Shown here one piece after another: positions 43,312-52,421 of a stretch of 64,000 bases of DNA. The position numbers and the translations under genes were made by a program. The notes beneath the pieces are model-generated. The model was not told the origin of the DNA, searched no databases, and saw only the letters and a list, made by a program, of their open reading frames with translations. The DNA comes from Gammaproteobacteria bacterium (lineage in GTDB: Bacteria; Pseudomonadota; Gammaproteobacteria; Competibacterales; Competibacteraceae): the NCBI GenBank assembly GCA_024234995.1, contig JACKNF010000001.1, positions 496,001-560,000 on the forward strand, read 5' to 3'. Position 1 is the first letter of the stretch. Each line of letters begins with the position of its first letter.

Positions 43312-43910
43312 ACACCTCCCCTCTCTAAACGCCATGCTACTTCCGCCAGCCGCCGGCCCAGCGCCCGGCCCAATTGTTTCTCTTCATTCTTAAGTGCTGA
43401 GGAAGATTCAGCTCCCGACCAATGGCTCGGACCGTAGGGTGTGCCTCCACTGTGTGTTTCATGCAGCGCTCTCTCGGTGAACGGCAAGCCTACCAGCAAC
43501 ATTCCATGATGCAGCAACGGCAGCATCATGGTCAGTAGTGTGGATTCATGTCCACCGTGCAGGGCCGAAGCTGAAGTAAATACTGCTGCTGGCTTCCCTG
43601 AAAGCGTGCCAGCCAACCAAAGCCCGCCCGTGGTATCCAGAAAGTGCTTGAGTGGCGCGGCCATGTTGCCAAACCGGGTCGGGCTGCCTAAAGCTATTCC
43701 CGCGCATTCCTTGAGATCATTTAGACAGGCGTAGGGGGGGCCAGATGCTGGAATATCGTCCTCAAGTGTCTCACAAACCGCCGAAATTGCTGGTACGGTG
43801 CGTAATCGCGATGTCATCTTCGGAATTTCCTCTACACCTCGGGAGATTTGCCGCGCCATTTCGGCAGTTCCCCCAGTACGGCTATAGTACAGCACTAGAA
43901 TTTCTGCCAT
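43308..43910 (-). CDS. wrbA: NAD(P)H:quinone oxidoreductase, WrbA type
   Basis: The start at 43910 gives 200 residues beginning AEILVLYYSRTGGTAEMARQ, the FMN phosphate-binding loop of flavodoxin-like proteins. The WrbA features GIALGSPTRFGNMAAPLKHF and TSASALHGGHESTLLTMM are intact. It reduces quinones by two electrons and limits oxidative stress. It is coupled to the DUF2069 gene. An upstream frame extension to 43946 lacks family similarity. Confidence 0.95.
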   Translation of the reverse strand: MAEILVLYYSRTGGTAEMARQISRGVEEIPKMTSRLRTVPAISAVCETLEDDIPASGPPYACLNDLKECAGIALGSPTRFGNMAAPLKHFLDTTGGLWLAGTLSGKPAAVFTSASALHGGHESTLLTMMLPLLHHGMLLVGLPFTERALHETHSGGTPYGPSHWSGAESSSALKNEEKQLGRALGRRLAEVAWRLERGGV

Positions 43911-44103
43911 CTTTTTCGATCTCCTGCCTGGGTTTGGAAACATCATCCAATCACTATCATTTCGCTAATGAGTTCTTCAGATTACATTCATGCCGGGCTG
44001 GCTTGACGGTTTCAGTAGCCGGTGCTAGTTTAGTTAAATAAACCATTCATTCTTTCTCTGTCATTAACTTTTTGTGCAGCAGCCACGCTGAATTCTCAAG
44101 GCA

Positions 44104-44412
44104 TTGATTACTCAATTTACGCGATTCGCCGTCGCGATCCTAGCGTTGGCTGCTTGTGCGACGGCACCCGTGCAAGAAATGAGCGACGCTCGTCAGGCCA
44201 TTCGCTCTGCAGAGGCAGTGGGTGCCCTCCAGCGCTCGCCCCAAACCCTGATGGAAGCTCAGCACCTGCTGCGAGAAGCGCAAACCCATTTGGAAAGTGG
44301 CGCTTACGAGGATGCTCGCCAGTATGCGCTGGACGCCCGCCGGCAAGCCATCAAGGCACGGGAAATAGCGTTACGGAAAAAAAATACATTCGACTCTAAT
44401 CAGACTCCGTGA
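44104..44412 (+). CDS. DUF4398-type lipoprotein
   Basis: A TTG start at 44104 gives 102 residues with a lipoprotein signal (AVAILALAAC). The rest is a helical domain (EMSDARQAIRSAEAVGALQR, then LLREAQTHLESGAYEDARQY) typical of DUF4398, a helical-hairpin domain often found N-terminal to OmpA-like domains. Here it is alone. It probably faces the periplasm from a membrane anchor. No ribosome-binding sequence is evident, so the exact start is uncertain. Confidence 0.75.
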   Translation: MITQFTRFAVAILALAACATAPVQEMSDARQAIRSAEAVGALQRSPQTLMEAQHLLREAQTHLESGAYEDARQYALDARRQAIKAREIALRKKNTFDSNQTP

Positions 44413-44447
44413 CCAATTATCGGCTGTTTTTCTAAATCCGGCTCGGG

Positions 44448-44972
44448 ATGTCCATTGAAATGTCCTCTATGTATTGTTACCAGCCCTGCCGGTCCACTTC
44501 TAGCTGGGTTTTTATCCTGATCCTGCTGATAGCCGCGCCTCTTGCTAACGCTCAGAGACTGGCTTTTACTCTGCCCGGCTTGGATCAGCAACTGGTACGT
44601 TTGACGGACTTTCGGGGACGATGGGTCGTCGTCAATTTCTGGGCAACCTGGTGTACACCTTGTTTGATGGAAATGCCAGAACTGCAAGCATTCTATAACG
44701 CCAATCATGACTATGCCGTAGTCATTGGCGTTAATTTCGAGGAACTGGAATTAGCCAGGGTTCGCCAGTTTACCAAAGACTTATCCATAACCTTTCCTAT
44801 CGTGCTGAGCGGTGATCAACCAATATCAGGTTTTGATCTGAAAGGATTGCCGACAACTTTCCTGATTTCTCCTAAAGGCGAATTGGCCGACACCCATCTG
44901 GGGACAGTGAGCGCTGCCATGTTGAAGCAACGCATCATTGAATTGGAAAAGACCAGCGGTCTGTCTCGCTAG
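44448..44972 (+). CDS. TlpA-like periplasmic thioredoxin
   Basis: The 174-residue protein has a membrane/signal segment (SSWVFILILLIAAPLANA) and a thioredoxin fold of the TlpA/ResA type: VVNFWATWCTPCLMEMPEL with the redox pair CTPC, GVNFEELELARVRQFTKDL and KGLPTTFLISPKGELADTHL with the cis-Pro. It probably reduces periplasmic disulfides, perhaps with electrons from DsbD, which is encoded at 49940. It follows the DUF4398 gene by 35 bases. Confidence 0.9.
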   Translation: MSIEMSSMYCYQPCRSTSSWVFILILLIAAPLANAQRLAFTLPGLDQQLVRLTDFRGRWVVVNFWATWCTPCLMEMPELQAFYNANHDYAVVIGVNFEELELARVRQFTKDLSITFPIVLSGDQPISGFDLKGLPTTFLISPKGELADTHLGTVSAAMLKQRIIELEKTSGLSR

Positions 44973-45131
44973 GCTTAGCTAATTAAGTTTTAGAATGTTA
45001 CATTCTGTAATGTAGCATTTGCCAGAGTGCTCAACATCAATGTAAGGGAAGAGAGAATAATGGCATACTATTTGCTAAATTCATTTTCGTATGAATATAA
45101 CTCAATAGTATGTTAATTTAAGGTTAAACCT

Positions 45132-45845
45132 ATGCAACCCCATATCTTTCGGAGCTTCCTGCTCGGTTGTTGCTGTGGGCTGGCGGTACCGGCATTTGTT
45201 AGAGCGGATCCTGCCTTACAATCACTTGATGACATTCAGCGTACTGCTCACGCTTTTTTGACGGTGCAACATCGCGACCGTAAAGAACTCCCGAAAATCC
45301 GGCTCCAATCGCTTGATCGCCGCCTCCGGCTACCCAAATGTCAAGCAGCGCTGGAAGCCTTTCTGCCTAGTGGCGCGCGCACCACTGGCAATACCTCGGT
45401 CGGAGTGCGCTGTCCTGATGCGAAACCCTGGAGCATTTATCTTAGCGCTAATGTTCGAATTTACGACCAAGTACTAATCGCCAGACGCTTTCTACGCCGG
45501 GGAACTATTCTCAGTGCCGCCGACATTCAGCTTGAACGCCGCGAACTTTCTACCTTGCCCGGTGGTTACGAAACTGACCCCCAACAATTGATCGGCCGGC
45601 AATTACAGCACGCGCTAATGATAGGTAAGGTGATCTCACCCCGATCTGTCAAAATGACGCCTGCAGTCCGCCGTGGCGAAACTGTTACTCTCATCGCTGG
45701 ACAAAGTGGCATTGAGATTACCTCCAGTGGTATCGCTCTCAGCGATGCCAGCATCGGCGAACGGTTACGAGTACGCAACGAAAGTTCTCAGCGGGTGATC
45801 GAAGGTAAAGTGACTGCCAATCGACGCGTTGAGATTGGAAGATAA
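45132..45845 (+). CDS. flgA: Flagellar P-ring assembly chaperone FlgA
   Basis: The 237-residue precursor has a signal peptide and the FlgA pattern: RLPKCQAALEAFLPSGART, the SAF-like domain VLIARRFLRRGTILSAADIQ, and the C-terminal VRRGETVTLIAGQSGIEITS with RVRNESSQRVIEGKV. It helps assemble the flagellar P ring in the periplasm. It begins the usual flgA-flgM-flgN cluster. The promoter was not recognised. Confidence 0.95.
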   Translation: MQPHIFRSFLLGCCCGLAVPAFVRADPALQSLDDIQRTAHAFLTVQHRDRKELPKIRLQSLDRRLRLPKCQAALEAFLPSGARTTGNTSVGVRCPDAKPWSIYLSANVRIYDQVLIARRFLRRGTILSAADIQLERRELSTLPGGYETDPQQLIGRQLQHALMIGKVISPRSVKMTPAVRRGETVTLIAGQSGIEITSSGIALSDASIGERLRVRNESSQRVIEGKVTANRRVEIGR

Positions 45846-45857
45846 TCGAAATTGCAT

Positions 45858-45884
45858 TAAAGTTTCACCGCATAAAGCCGATAA
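45858..45884 (+). promoter_or_regulatory. Sigma28 (FliA) promoter of flgM
   Basis: TAAAGTTT, an 11-base spacer and GCCGATAA match the flagellar sigma28 consensus exactly. It lies 42 bases before flgM, in the gap after flgA. Transcription of the anti-sigma factor by its own target sigma factor is the known feedback in enteric bacteria. Confidence 0.92.
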
Positions 45885-45926
45885 CTTGAGCAAGTCTTTA
45901 AACTAACGGCGTAAGGATCAACCACC

Positions 45927-46235
45927 ATGGCCATCAACTCTGTTTCGAATTTGTCCCTGCGCGGCAATGGTATCGTGGATCAGGCCATCTCTGCGAAAAC
46001 GGAAAAAACGCCAAGTGGCAGCTTGCCTGGTAAAGCAGTTGCGGAAGTCGACCAAGTTAATCTCACCACAAGTTCACTGCGTTTGCGCCAGATCGAAACC
46101 CAGGATAAGGAAGGGCCACCGATGGATCAGGCAAAAATTGATAAACTGCGTGCAGTAATCGCTAGTGGCGAGTACCAGGTCGATTCAGGCAAGCTCGCAA
46201 GCAAAATCCTCGATTTTGAAGCAACCTTTGCATAG
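45927..46235 (+). CDS. flgM: Anti-sigma28 factor FlgM
   Basis: The 102-residue protein has the disordered N-terminus typical of FlgM and the C-terminal FliA-binding part (VDQVNLTTSSLRLRQIE, then AKIDKLRAVIASGEYQVDSG and KLASKILDFEATF). It holds FliA inactive until the hook-basal body is finished and FlgM is exported. It lies between flgA and flgN and has a perfect sigma28 promoter of its own. Confidence 0.93.
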   Translation: MAINSVSNLSLRGNGIVDQAISAKTEKTPSGSLPGKAVAEVDQVNLTTSSLRLRQIETQDKEGPPMDQAKIDKLRAVIASGEYQVDSGKLASKILDFEATFA

Positions 46236-46247
46236 GGCCATCTGACC

Positions 46248-46718
46248 ATGCTGGAGAAATTGTTGCGTGAGGAGCTAGCAGCCATCGGGATATTGCAGCA
46301 GTTGCTTCAACAGGAATACGATGCCCTTCGTACCCGCGATGTATCGGTTTTGGAATCTGTTGCTGGTGAGAAACAGATTATTGTCAACCAGTTGCATGAT
46401 TTGGATACGGTACGGGTGACTTATCTATGTGAGCAAGGCTTTGCCGCTGACCGGCAAGGTTTGCATGCGTGTCTAAATACAGTGCCAACCCGCGAGCAAC
46501 GAGGGATTTTGAGTAAGCTTGTATCAGAATTCGAACACGCTATTGAACAGGTCCATGTTCAGAATGAAGTCAATGGAGCGGTTATCACCGCCAGTCGCGG
46601 CTATGTCGAACAGGCGTTAGCGATCATCAGTGGCCGCGATCCCCTAGAGTTTCTCTACGATCACGATAGCCGCAAGGTCTTTAGTCACAACAACGGCCAA
46701 CCGATCGCCAAGGCTTAA
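46248..46718 (+). CDS. flgN: Flagellar export chaperone FlgN
   Basis: The 156-residue helical protein starts 12 bases after flgM (LEKLLREELAAIGILQQLLQ, then YDALRTRDVSVLESVAGEKQ). It matches the FlgN coiled-coil pattern and ends with a short basic tail. It binds the hook-filament junction proteins FlgK and FlgL before export. Identification rests on pattern and the flgM neighbour. Confidence 0.88.
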   Translation: MLEKLLREELAAIGILQQLLQQEYDALRTRDVSVLESVAGEKQIIVNQLHDLDTVRVTYLCEQGFAADRQGLHACLNTVPTREQRGILSKLVSEFEHAIEQVHVQNEVNGAVITASRGYVEQALAIISGRDPLEFLYDHDSRKVFSHNNGQPIAKA

Positions 46719-46967
46719 GCAAAGGCATCAATCTCTCAGCGCGGGTCACTCGTGATGCGCTGCGTAAACCCGGTGTTCAACCATTGCGCTAGCAATGCTC
46801 CGGAAGCACGCCATTGTTTTATAGTTTTCCTATGGCTGCCACCCCATCAAGGTTTTTGGAGTGCTCAGAAACGTTCTTCTTAAATATTGACAGATAAAGT
46901 ACTCTTTCGGTCATTCATATCTATTCTATAGTTCGATTTGCACTGAATTCCAAGGAGCTCTCTTGCT

Positions 46968-47570
46968 ATGAATCTATCGCGTCTTGCTACAATTGGTTTG
47001 TTGACCCTCGTTTTCCTCATGATCGGGTCTATCACCACTGACGTCATCGCTCGGCAACAACCCGGCAGCGGCTATGAAGATGCGGACAACGGCCCAGGTA
47101 GTGATGATCTCGGTGGCGCCCAGCAGGAGTTCGAACGCATGATTACCCCGGAATACCGCCGGATGGGTATGCGTGTGGAGCCGCTGCCCGATGGCAGTTT
47201 GCGGCTGCGTTTACCTAGCGAAGTGATGTTTGCGTACGATAGCGCCAGCATTAACCCTGGTTTCGTACCTACACTTCGTGAAATTGCCCGCTTCATGGAG
47301 CGCCGTCGCGGTATCCGGGCGCGAATTGTTGGTCATACCGATAACAAGGGTTCAGAAAGCTACAACCTTGATCTTTCGTTACGCCGGGCTGAAAGCGTAG
47401 CTATGTTTCTCAGCACCCAAGGTGTACAGAATCGCCGGCTGACCACGCAGGGGCGTGGCGAGCAGGATCCTATTGCCAGTAACGCCACGCCTGAAGGCCG
47501 GCAGATGAACCGGCGAGTGGATATAGTTTTATTCCGCCGTGCCCGTGGTGACCAGCCAAAGCGGAATTGA
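46968..47570 (+). CDS. OmpA-family peptidoglycan-binding protein
   Basis: The start follows AAGGAGC. The 200-residue precursor has a signal (LATIGLLTLVFLMIGSITTD) and an OmpA/MotB-like domain at about 80-185: LPSEVMFAYDSASINPGF, IRARIVGHTDNKGSESYNLD, LSLRRAESVAMFL and GRGEQDPIASNATPEGRQMN. It should hold the peptidoglycan in the periplasm. No barrel or lipobox is visible. The 250 bases before it hold no other gene. Confidence 0.92.
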   Translation: MNLSRLATIGLLTLVFLMIGSITTDVIARQQPGSGYEDADNGPGSDDLGGAQQEFERMITPEYRRMGMRVEPLPDGSLRLRLPSEVMFAYDSASINPGFVPTLREIARFMERRRGIRARIVGHTDNKGSESYNLDLSLRRAESVAMFLSTQGVQNRRLTTQGRGEQDPIASNATPEGRQMNRRVDIVLFRRARGDQPKRN

Positions 47571-47575
47571 CCGGC

Positions 47576-47998
47576 TCAGGATCCCAGCGCCGCGCGGATT
47601 TGCGCGGCCAGTGACTCTAATTGCTGGGTATCGGCTTGATTGCGGCCATGGGCGCCAATCCGTTGTCCCTCCTGCGCTGGAATGATATGGACATGGTAAT
47701 GGAATACAGTCTGGCCAGCCGCAGCTCCATTGAATTGGTTGACCCGTATGCCATCAGGAGCTAACGCCTTTTGAATAGCCTGGGCAGTGCGCTGGACAGC
47801 CAAAGTTACTGCAAGCAGATCAGTCTCGGCGATCTCCAACAAATTAGGTGTATGAGCCTTGGTAATCACCAAGGTATGGCCGGGACTAGCTGGCCGGACA
47901 TCCATGAAGGTCAGCGTTTGTGCATCCTCATGGACTTTGATCGATGGAATTTCGCCACGAATGAGTTTGCAGAAAATACAGTTGGTGGAAGCAGACAT
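47576..47998 (-). CDS. HIT-family nucleotide-binding protein
   Basis: The 140-residue protein has the HIT pattern: NCIFCKLIRGEIPSIKVHED, DVRPASPGHTLVITKAHT and the catalytic triad HYHVHIIPAQ (HxHxH). It resembles Hint-type phosphoramidases that hydrolyse adenosine phosphoramidates. It ends six bases from the convergent OmpA gene. Confidence 0.93.
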   Translation of the reverse strand: MSASTNCIFCKLIRGEIPSIKVHEDAQTLTFMDVRPASPGHTLVITKAHTPNLLEIAETDLLAVTLAVQRTAQAIQKALAPDGIRVNQFNGAAAGQTVFHYHVHIIPAQEGQRIGAHGRNQADTQQLESLAAQIRAALGS

Positions 47999-48028
47999 TG
48001 GAGAAAACTCCCTGGATCGCGAGTGGTT

Positions 48029-48766
48029 TTAGGGGGTGGCAGATTGACGCTCGACTGAGCGGATTTCCAAGCGTAGATCCTCTCGGCCTTTTTTTTGCCG
48101 GGTGATGCGTACTGGGAGATATTGTAATTCGGTGGCGAACCAGAATGTGGTGATGCGGCTTCCGCTGGGCTGGGCTTGGCTAATACGTACAGTGGGCAGC
48201 GAACCCAGCGCTGTATTCAGCGTTTCATGGCCCTCGTTGTGAATCTGATAGGTACGAAGTTCAGTGCCGTCTATCAGCGTATACTGTTCCGGCAAACGAT
48301 CGCGCTTCAGATCCCACATCACCGCCAAATGCAAGCTCAGCGGGTCCATGATGCCCGGCGATAGGGGTAATACGGCCTGTTCCGCATTGTTATGGGCCTC
48401 GATGCGCTGAGCTGGCTGATCAAAGCGCAACAGCACGTTTCGGGTTTTTCCGCCTGTGTCCGCCTGCTGCACGTATTGGGCTGGCAGGACCTTACCATTA
48501 CGGATTTCACCGCGGGCCTTCTCTTGTACCTGGTGCGACGCCAGCAGAGCAACTAACGGGTTAGGGCGCACGTCGAAATGCATCGTATAACGGTCCGGTC
48601 CGGGGTAGTCCAGCACCATCAGCGCCTCGCCCAGCGGGAGACCCATACCGTACAGATCATAGCGGGCCTGAAAAGGCGCAACTGGCTGGTCAATTGCCTC
48701 AGCTAGCGGATGGGATGGCGCCAGCAGCAACCCTGCTAGCGCGACAAAGCGGGTGAGGGAATTCAA
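48029..48766 (-). CDS. DUF3108 periplasmic protein
   Basis: The 245-residue precursor has a signal (SLTRFVALAGLLLAPSHPLA). The rest follows the DUF3108 pattern: FQARYDLYGMGLPLGEALMV, QQADTGGKTRNVLLRFDQPA, LSLHLAVMWDLKRDRL and TFWFATELQYLPVRITRQKK. The family is a beta-rich envelope protein of unknown role. It overlaps the preceding small gene by four bases, so the two are likely co-expressed. Confidence 0.85.
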   Translation of the reverse strand: MNSLTRFVALAGLLLAPSHPLAEAIDQPVAPFQARYDLYGMGLPLGEALMVLDYPGPDRYTMHFDVRPNPLVALLASHQVQEKARGEIRNGKVLPAQYVQQADTGGKTRNVLLRFDQPAQRIEAHNNAEQAVLPLSPGIMDPLSLHLAVMWDLKRDRLPEQYTLIDGTELRTYQIHNEGHETLNTALGSLPTVRISQAQPSGSRITTFWFATELQYLPVRITRQKKGREDLRLEIRSVERQSATP

Positions 48767-48984
48767 GCCTGCAATTGCGCCAGTTGCTGGCGGCGTTCAC
48801 ACAGTAGGGTTTCGTAAGCCCGGCTGAGCGCATGTTCATAGGCACAGTCGCCACTCTCACCCATTTCGTGCAGGCGGGTCTCGAAAAAGGCGATCTCCTG
48901 GCGCAGATAATCCGCTGCCCGATAGTCAGCCATCGGATGCCCTAGGCTGACCGGGTGGGTGCTCAGGGCTAGATTTACGTACAT
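48763..48984 (-). CDS. Small hypothetical protein
   Basis: The ATG at 48984 lies seven bases after GGAGG, better spaced than the GTG at 48987. The 73-residue product is charged and helical in its C-terminal part (AADYLRQEIAFFETRLHEMG, then AYETLLCERRQQLAQL), without signal or membrane segment. It is coupled to the DUF3108 gene. I do not recognise a family. Confidence 0.7.
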   Translation of the reverse strand: MYVNLALSTHPVSLGHPMADYRAADYLRQEIAFFETRLHEMGESGDCAYEHALSRAYETLLCERRQQLAQLQA

Positions 48985-49078
48985 CACTTTTCCTCCTTAA
49001 GAATTATCTTATGATTTATAAATCCTGTTTACGTAAAGCATAGACATACGAAGTGAATTTTAAATGACAGCCTCTAAA

Positions 49079-49909
49079 TTAGAGGGTGCGGAAGCGCATC
49101 GACAGATCGATTGCCCGTACGTCCTTAGTTAAGCCGCCAATTGAAATGTAATTGACGCCAGTCTCAGCGATCGGGCGAACGGTGTCGAAATTGACATTGC
49201 CGGATGCTTCCAGCTTGACGCGTCCGTCAGTGATTTTTACTGCTTCAGACATAGCCTTTAAGTCGAAATTGTCGAGCATGATGATGTCAGGCTGGGCAGC
49301 CAGCGCTTCTTCCAGTTCTGCAAAGTTTTCCACTTCGACTTCCACAGTAACGCTGGGATGCAAACGGCGGGCGACAGCAATGGCGTTACCAATGGAACCA
49401 GCGGCCATGATGTGATTTTCTTTAATGAGCACTGCGTCAAATAAGCCAATGCGGTGATTTTGGCAGCCACCGCAGCGCACCGCGTATTTTTGCGCCAAGC
49501 GCAGGCCAGGGAGGGTCTTGCGTGTATCGAGAATTATTGCCCCGGTTCCAGCCACAGCCTCGGCATAACGACGGGCCAAAGTAGCAGTACTAGATAGCAT
49601 TTGTAGAAAATTCAATGCGGTGCGTTCGCCAGTCAGCAGAGATCGCGCGGGGCCGCGCAGAGTGCAAAGCAATTGATCCGGTGCGATACGGTCACTGTCG
49701 GCTGCTTGCCAGTCAATGGCTATCCGTGGGTCAAGTTGGCGGAATACTGTATCAAACCAGGCGCTACCGCACAGTACGGCATATTCACGGCTGATGACCG
49801 TGGCCTCGGCCTGGGTATCTTCCGGGATCAGGGCTGCTGTTAAATCGCCGTCGCCGACATCCTCGGCCAGGGCTAGAGCGACATTGGGATTGGGATCGGG
49901 CATGTACAT
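49079..49909 (-). CDS. nadC: Quinolinate phosphoribosyltransferase
   Basis: The ATG at 49909 follows GAGGA; a second ATG is two codons later. The 276-residue enzyme has the NadC N-terminal domain (ALAEDVGDGDLTAALIPEDT) and the barrel with RTALNFLQMLSSTATLARRY, DTRKTLPGLRLAQKYAVRCG, HRIGLFDAVLIKENH, VEVENFAELEEAL and VNYISIGGLTKDVRAIDLSM. It makes nicotinate mononucleotide from quinolinate in NAD synthesis. Confidence 0.97.
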   Translation of the reverse strand: MYMPDPNPNVALALAEDVGDGDLTAALIPEDTQAEATVISREYAVLCGSAWFDTVFRQLDPRIAIDWQAADSDRIAPDQLLCTLRGPARSLLTGERTALNFLQMLSSTATLARRYAEAVAGTGAIILDTRKTLPGLRLAQKYAVRCGGCQNHRIGLFDAVLIKENHIMAAGSIGNAIAVARRLHPSVTVEVEVENFAELEEALAAQPDIIMLDNFDLKAMSEAVKITDGRVKLEASGNVNFDTVRPIAETGVNYISIGGLTKDVRAIDLSMRFRTL

Positions 49910-49939
49910 GGAGCATTCCTCAATGCGTTAATCGTTGAT

Positions 49940-51844
49940 TCAGTCTAGCGGCAGCGTGCGCAGATGCTTGTCGAACTCACTTGCCTCCATGAACCCAACC
50001 ACCCGGTATTTCCGGCGTTCCTGACCATCCGCTCCAAAAAATAACATAGCCGGTGGTCCGACAATATCGAAGTGTTTCAGCAATTCCCGGTCGGCCTTAT
50101 CGTGGGCAGTGACATCGGCTTGCAAGGTCAGCATTTTTTTCAGTGTCATACGCACAGCCGGATCGCTGAAAGTATCGCGCTCCAGTTCCTTGCAGGTGAC
50201 GCACCAGTCAGCGTAGAAATCCAGCATGATGGGTTGGCCACCTGATTTGCGCAGTACCTGCTCAACATCCGCTACAGTCTTAACTCGTTGGAATAATGGT
50301 GCTGGTGTTTCACTGGCGGCACTGGCGATGAAGTTAACATCGCGCAGGGGTTGCCAGGGGTCGCGGCCACCGCCGGCGACACCAACTAGCAGTAATACGC
50401 CATAAATCAATAAAACTGTACCTAAGCCTTTAACCAGCATTCGCCAAGGTGGCGCGCCATGGGCAACTGATTGTAAAGCACCCATGTAGGTAGCGGTGAC
50501 GATTAACAGCGTTGCCCATAGCGTCATGATCAGTGCTGCCGGCAAAATGCGCTCTAGCAGCCACAAGGCTACAGCCAGCAGTAACACTCCAAAAATAGCT
50601 TTGATTCGCTCCATCCAGTGGCCCGCGCGCGGCAGCCAGTGACCGGTTGATGCGCCAATCACCAGCAAGGGTGCCCCCATCCCCAGGCTCAGTACGAACA
50701 GAGCCGCCGCGCCCAATGCGACATCACCGGTTACCGCGATGAAGCTGAGGGCGCCAATTAAGGGGGGAGCCACACAGGGTCCAACAATCAATGCTGACAG
50801 GAAGCCCATCACCGCTACTCCAGCATAGCGGCCGCCGCGCTGACGATTACTCCATTCAGTCAACCGGTGTTGCAGAAAAGCCGGTAACTGCAGATCGTAA
50901 AAACCAAACATGGACAACGCTAGCAAAACAAACATGCCGCTGAATAGTCCAATTGCCCAAGGATTTTGGAACCAAGCTTGCAAATTCTGCCCGAGCAACG
51001 CCGCCAGTACCCCGGCAATGGTATAGGTCGCCGCCATGGCCAGCACATAAGTCGCTGCCAGCGCCAGCGCTCGCCGGCGAGTGAGATTCGCACCTTGGCC
51101 GGCGATCAGGCTGGATAGAATTGGTACCATGGGAAATACACAAGGAGTGAACGCCAGTAATAGCCCGAAGCCAAAAAAGGCAGGGATCGCCAGAAAGCGT
51201 TGCTGATTGAGTAACCGTGCCAACCGGTCCTGTTCCGCTTCGGCAGGCTGGTTTTGAGAAGGATCGGCCTGCGTCCTTAATCCCTCTTGCGCAAGCAGGC
51301 GAGAGGAGATGGAGGACGCCGTGTTCGATTGCGCTTGGAGTTTCTCTCCCATGGAGAGATGCGCGGAGTCAGCAGGTAATGCAATCGCTACTGTCTGTTT
51401 CAATGGGGGGTAACAGACACCGGCTTCAGCGCAACCTTGGTAACTTGCTTTTACTTCTACTTCTAATTCGCCAGCACTGTTTGAACTGCGTTGCAGGCGA
51501 GCAGTCATCCATGCCTCGTCGTGAAATACCTGTTGCGGGCCAAAATAAGGATCGTTTTTCAGCTCGCCAGGAGGAATATCGGTGCTGATGATGGCGATGT
51601 CTTGGGGGCTGACCAATTCTAACTGGAACTTGTCGCGATAGAGGTAATAACCCGGAGCAATGATCCATCGAGCCTCAATCGTGCGTGGGCCGAGCACATT
51701 GATTGTGATATTAAATGCTTGATCTGCATCAAGAATCCTTTCCTGTGAAGCGCTACCGAACCGGTCAAACAACCCGCCTATCGCCGGCCCTGCCAGCAGC
51801 GCCAATAGCAACGCCAGCCAAGGCCAAATGGGAAGCCGCTTCAT
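49940..51844 (-). CDS. dsbD: Thiol:disulfide interchange protein DsbD
   Basis: The 634-residue protein has a signal, an N-terminal periplasmic domain with the CAEAGVCYPP cysteine pair, eight membrane helices with the conserved FTPCVFPMVPILSSLIAG and VGPCVAPPLIGALS cysteines, and a C-terminal thioredoxin domain (LDFYADWCVTCKELERDTF, CVTC). It carries electrons from cytoplasmic thioredoxin to periplasmic DsbC, DsbG and TlpA-type partners. It overlaps cutA by four bases. Confidence 0.97.
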   Translation of the reverse strand: MKRLPIWPWLALLLALLAGPAIGGLFDRFGSASQERILDADQAFNITINVLGPRTIEARWIIAPGYYLYRDKFQLELVSPQDIAIISTDIPPGELKNDPYFGPQQVFHDEAWMTARLQRSSNSAGELEVEVKASYQGCAEAGVCYPPLKQTVAIALPADSAHLSMGEKLQAQSNTASSISSRLLAQEGLRTQADPSQNQPAEAEQDRLARLLNQQRFLAIPAFFGFGLLLAFTPCVFPMVPILSSLIAGQGANLTRRRALALAATYVLAMAATYTIAGVLAALLGQNLQAWFQNPWAIGLFSGMFVLLALSMFGFYDLQLPAFLQHRLTEWSNRQRGGRYAGVAVMGFLSALIVGPCVAPPLIGALSFIAVTGDVALGAAALFVLSLGMGAPLLVIGASTGHWLPRAGHWMERIKAIFGVLLLAVALWLLERILPAALIMTLWATLLIVTATYMGALQSVAHGAPPWRMLVKGLGTVLLIYGVLLLVGVAGGGRDPWQPLRDVNFIASAASETPAPLFQRVKTVADVEQVLRKSGGQPIMLDFYADWCVTCKELERDTFSDPAVRMTLKKMLTLQADVTAHDKADRELLKHFDIVGPPAMLFFGADGQERRKYRVVGFMEASEFDKHLRTLPLD

Positions 51845-52170
51845 AACGGTGCTCCGGTGTTGCCGGCTATCCAGTCCAAATAGGCTGCCGAACCGGTCTG
51901 AATGGGTAAGGCAATGATTTCAGGGGTGTTGTAAGAGTGTAATTCACGGATACGCGCTTCTAGTAACGGATAGACCGTACCGCGGGTTTTAATGATTAGC
52001 AACCATTCAGAATCGTGTTGTATTGCGCCTTGCCAACGATAAATTGAGGTGAGTCCTGGCACTAAGTTGGCGCAGGCGGCCAGCCGCTCGCGGACCATGG
52101 TCTCGGCGATGCGCTCGGCCATTGCTTGATCCGGGCAAGTGCAATAGACCACTAGCGGTTGATTGTCCAT
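51841..52170 (-). CDS. cutA: Divalent cation tolerance protein CutA
   Basis: The 109-residue protein shows the CutA1 pattern: VVYCTCPDQAMAERIAETMV, ERLAACANLVPGLTSIYRWQ, DSEWLLIIKTRGTVYPLLEA, LHSYNTPEIIALPIQTGSAA and YLDWI. CutA trimers resemble PII proteins and affect copper tolerance in E. coli. Pairing with dsbD in one operon is the same as in enteric bacteria. Confidence 0.96.
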   Translation of the reverse strand: MDNQPLVVYCTCPDQAMAERIAETMVRERLAACANLVPGLTSIYRWQGAIQHDSEWLLIIKTRGTVYPLLEARIRELHSYNTPEIIALPIQTGSAAYLDWIAGNTGAPL

Positions 52171-52310
52171 ACAGGATTCCCTCTTAAGATTGTAATGTTA
52201 TGCAGTTCGATCATCTAAGCAGCCTAACGATAGACTCCCAATCCGGCCAATTTTCTTCAACTCACTCCCTTGAAATTTCCCGGTACTTGCCCCACTTCAC
52301 GGTCAACCCC

Positions 52311-52339
52311 TTGACAGAGGGGTTTCGCTGACTATGATT
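52311..52339 (+). promoter_or_regulatory. Sigma70 promoter of groESL
   Basis: TTGACA (52311-52316), a 17-base spacer and TATGAT (52334-52339) form a near-consensus promoter. The -10 box overlaps the left arm of the CIRCE operator by two bases, so the repressor would block polymerase. Confidence 0.88.
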
Positions 52340-52364
52340 AGCACTCACAAAGGTTGAGTGCTAA
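52338..52364 (+). promoter_or_regulatory. CIRCE operator of groESL
   Basis: TTAGCACTC-N9-GAGTGCTAA is a perfect 9-9-9 CIRCE element, the binding site of the heat-shock repressor HrcA. HrcA itself is not encoded in the window. A perfect CIRCE implies HrcA-controlled heat induction. Confidence 0.96.
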
Positions 52365-52421
52365 CAAAGCCAGCGTCAACCTCAAGTCACCGAACCTAGT
52401 CCCTTTCAGGAGATTTTATCT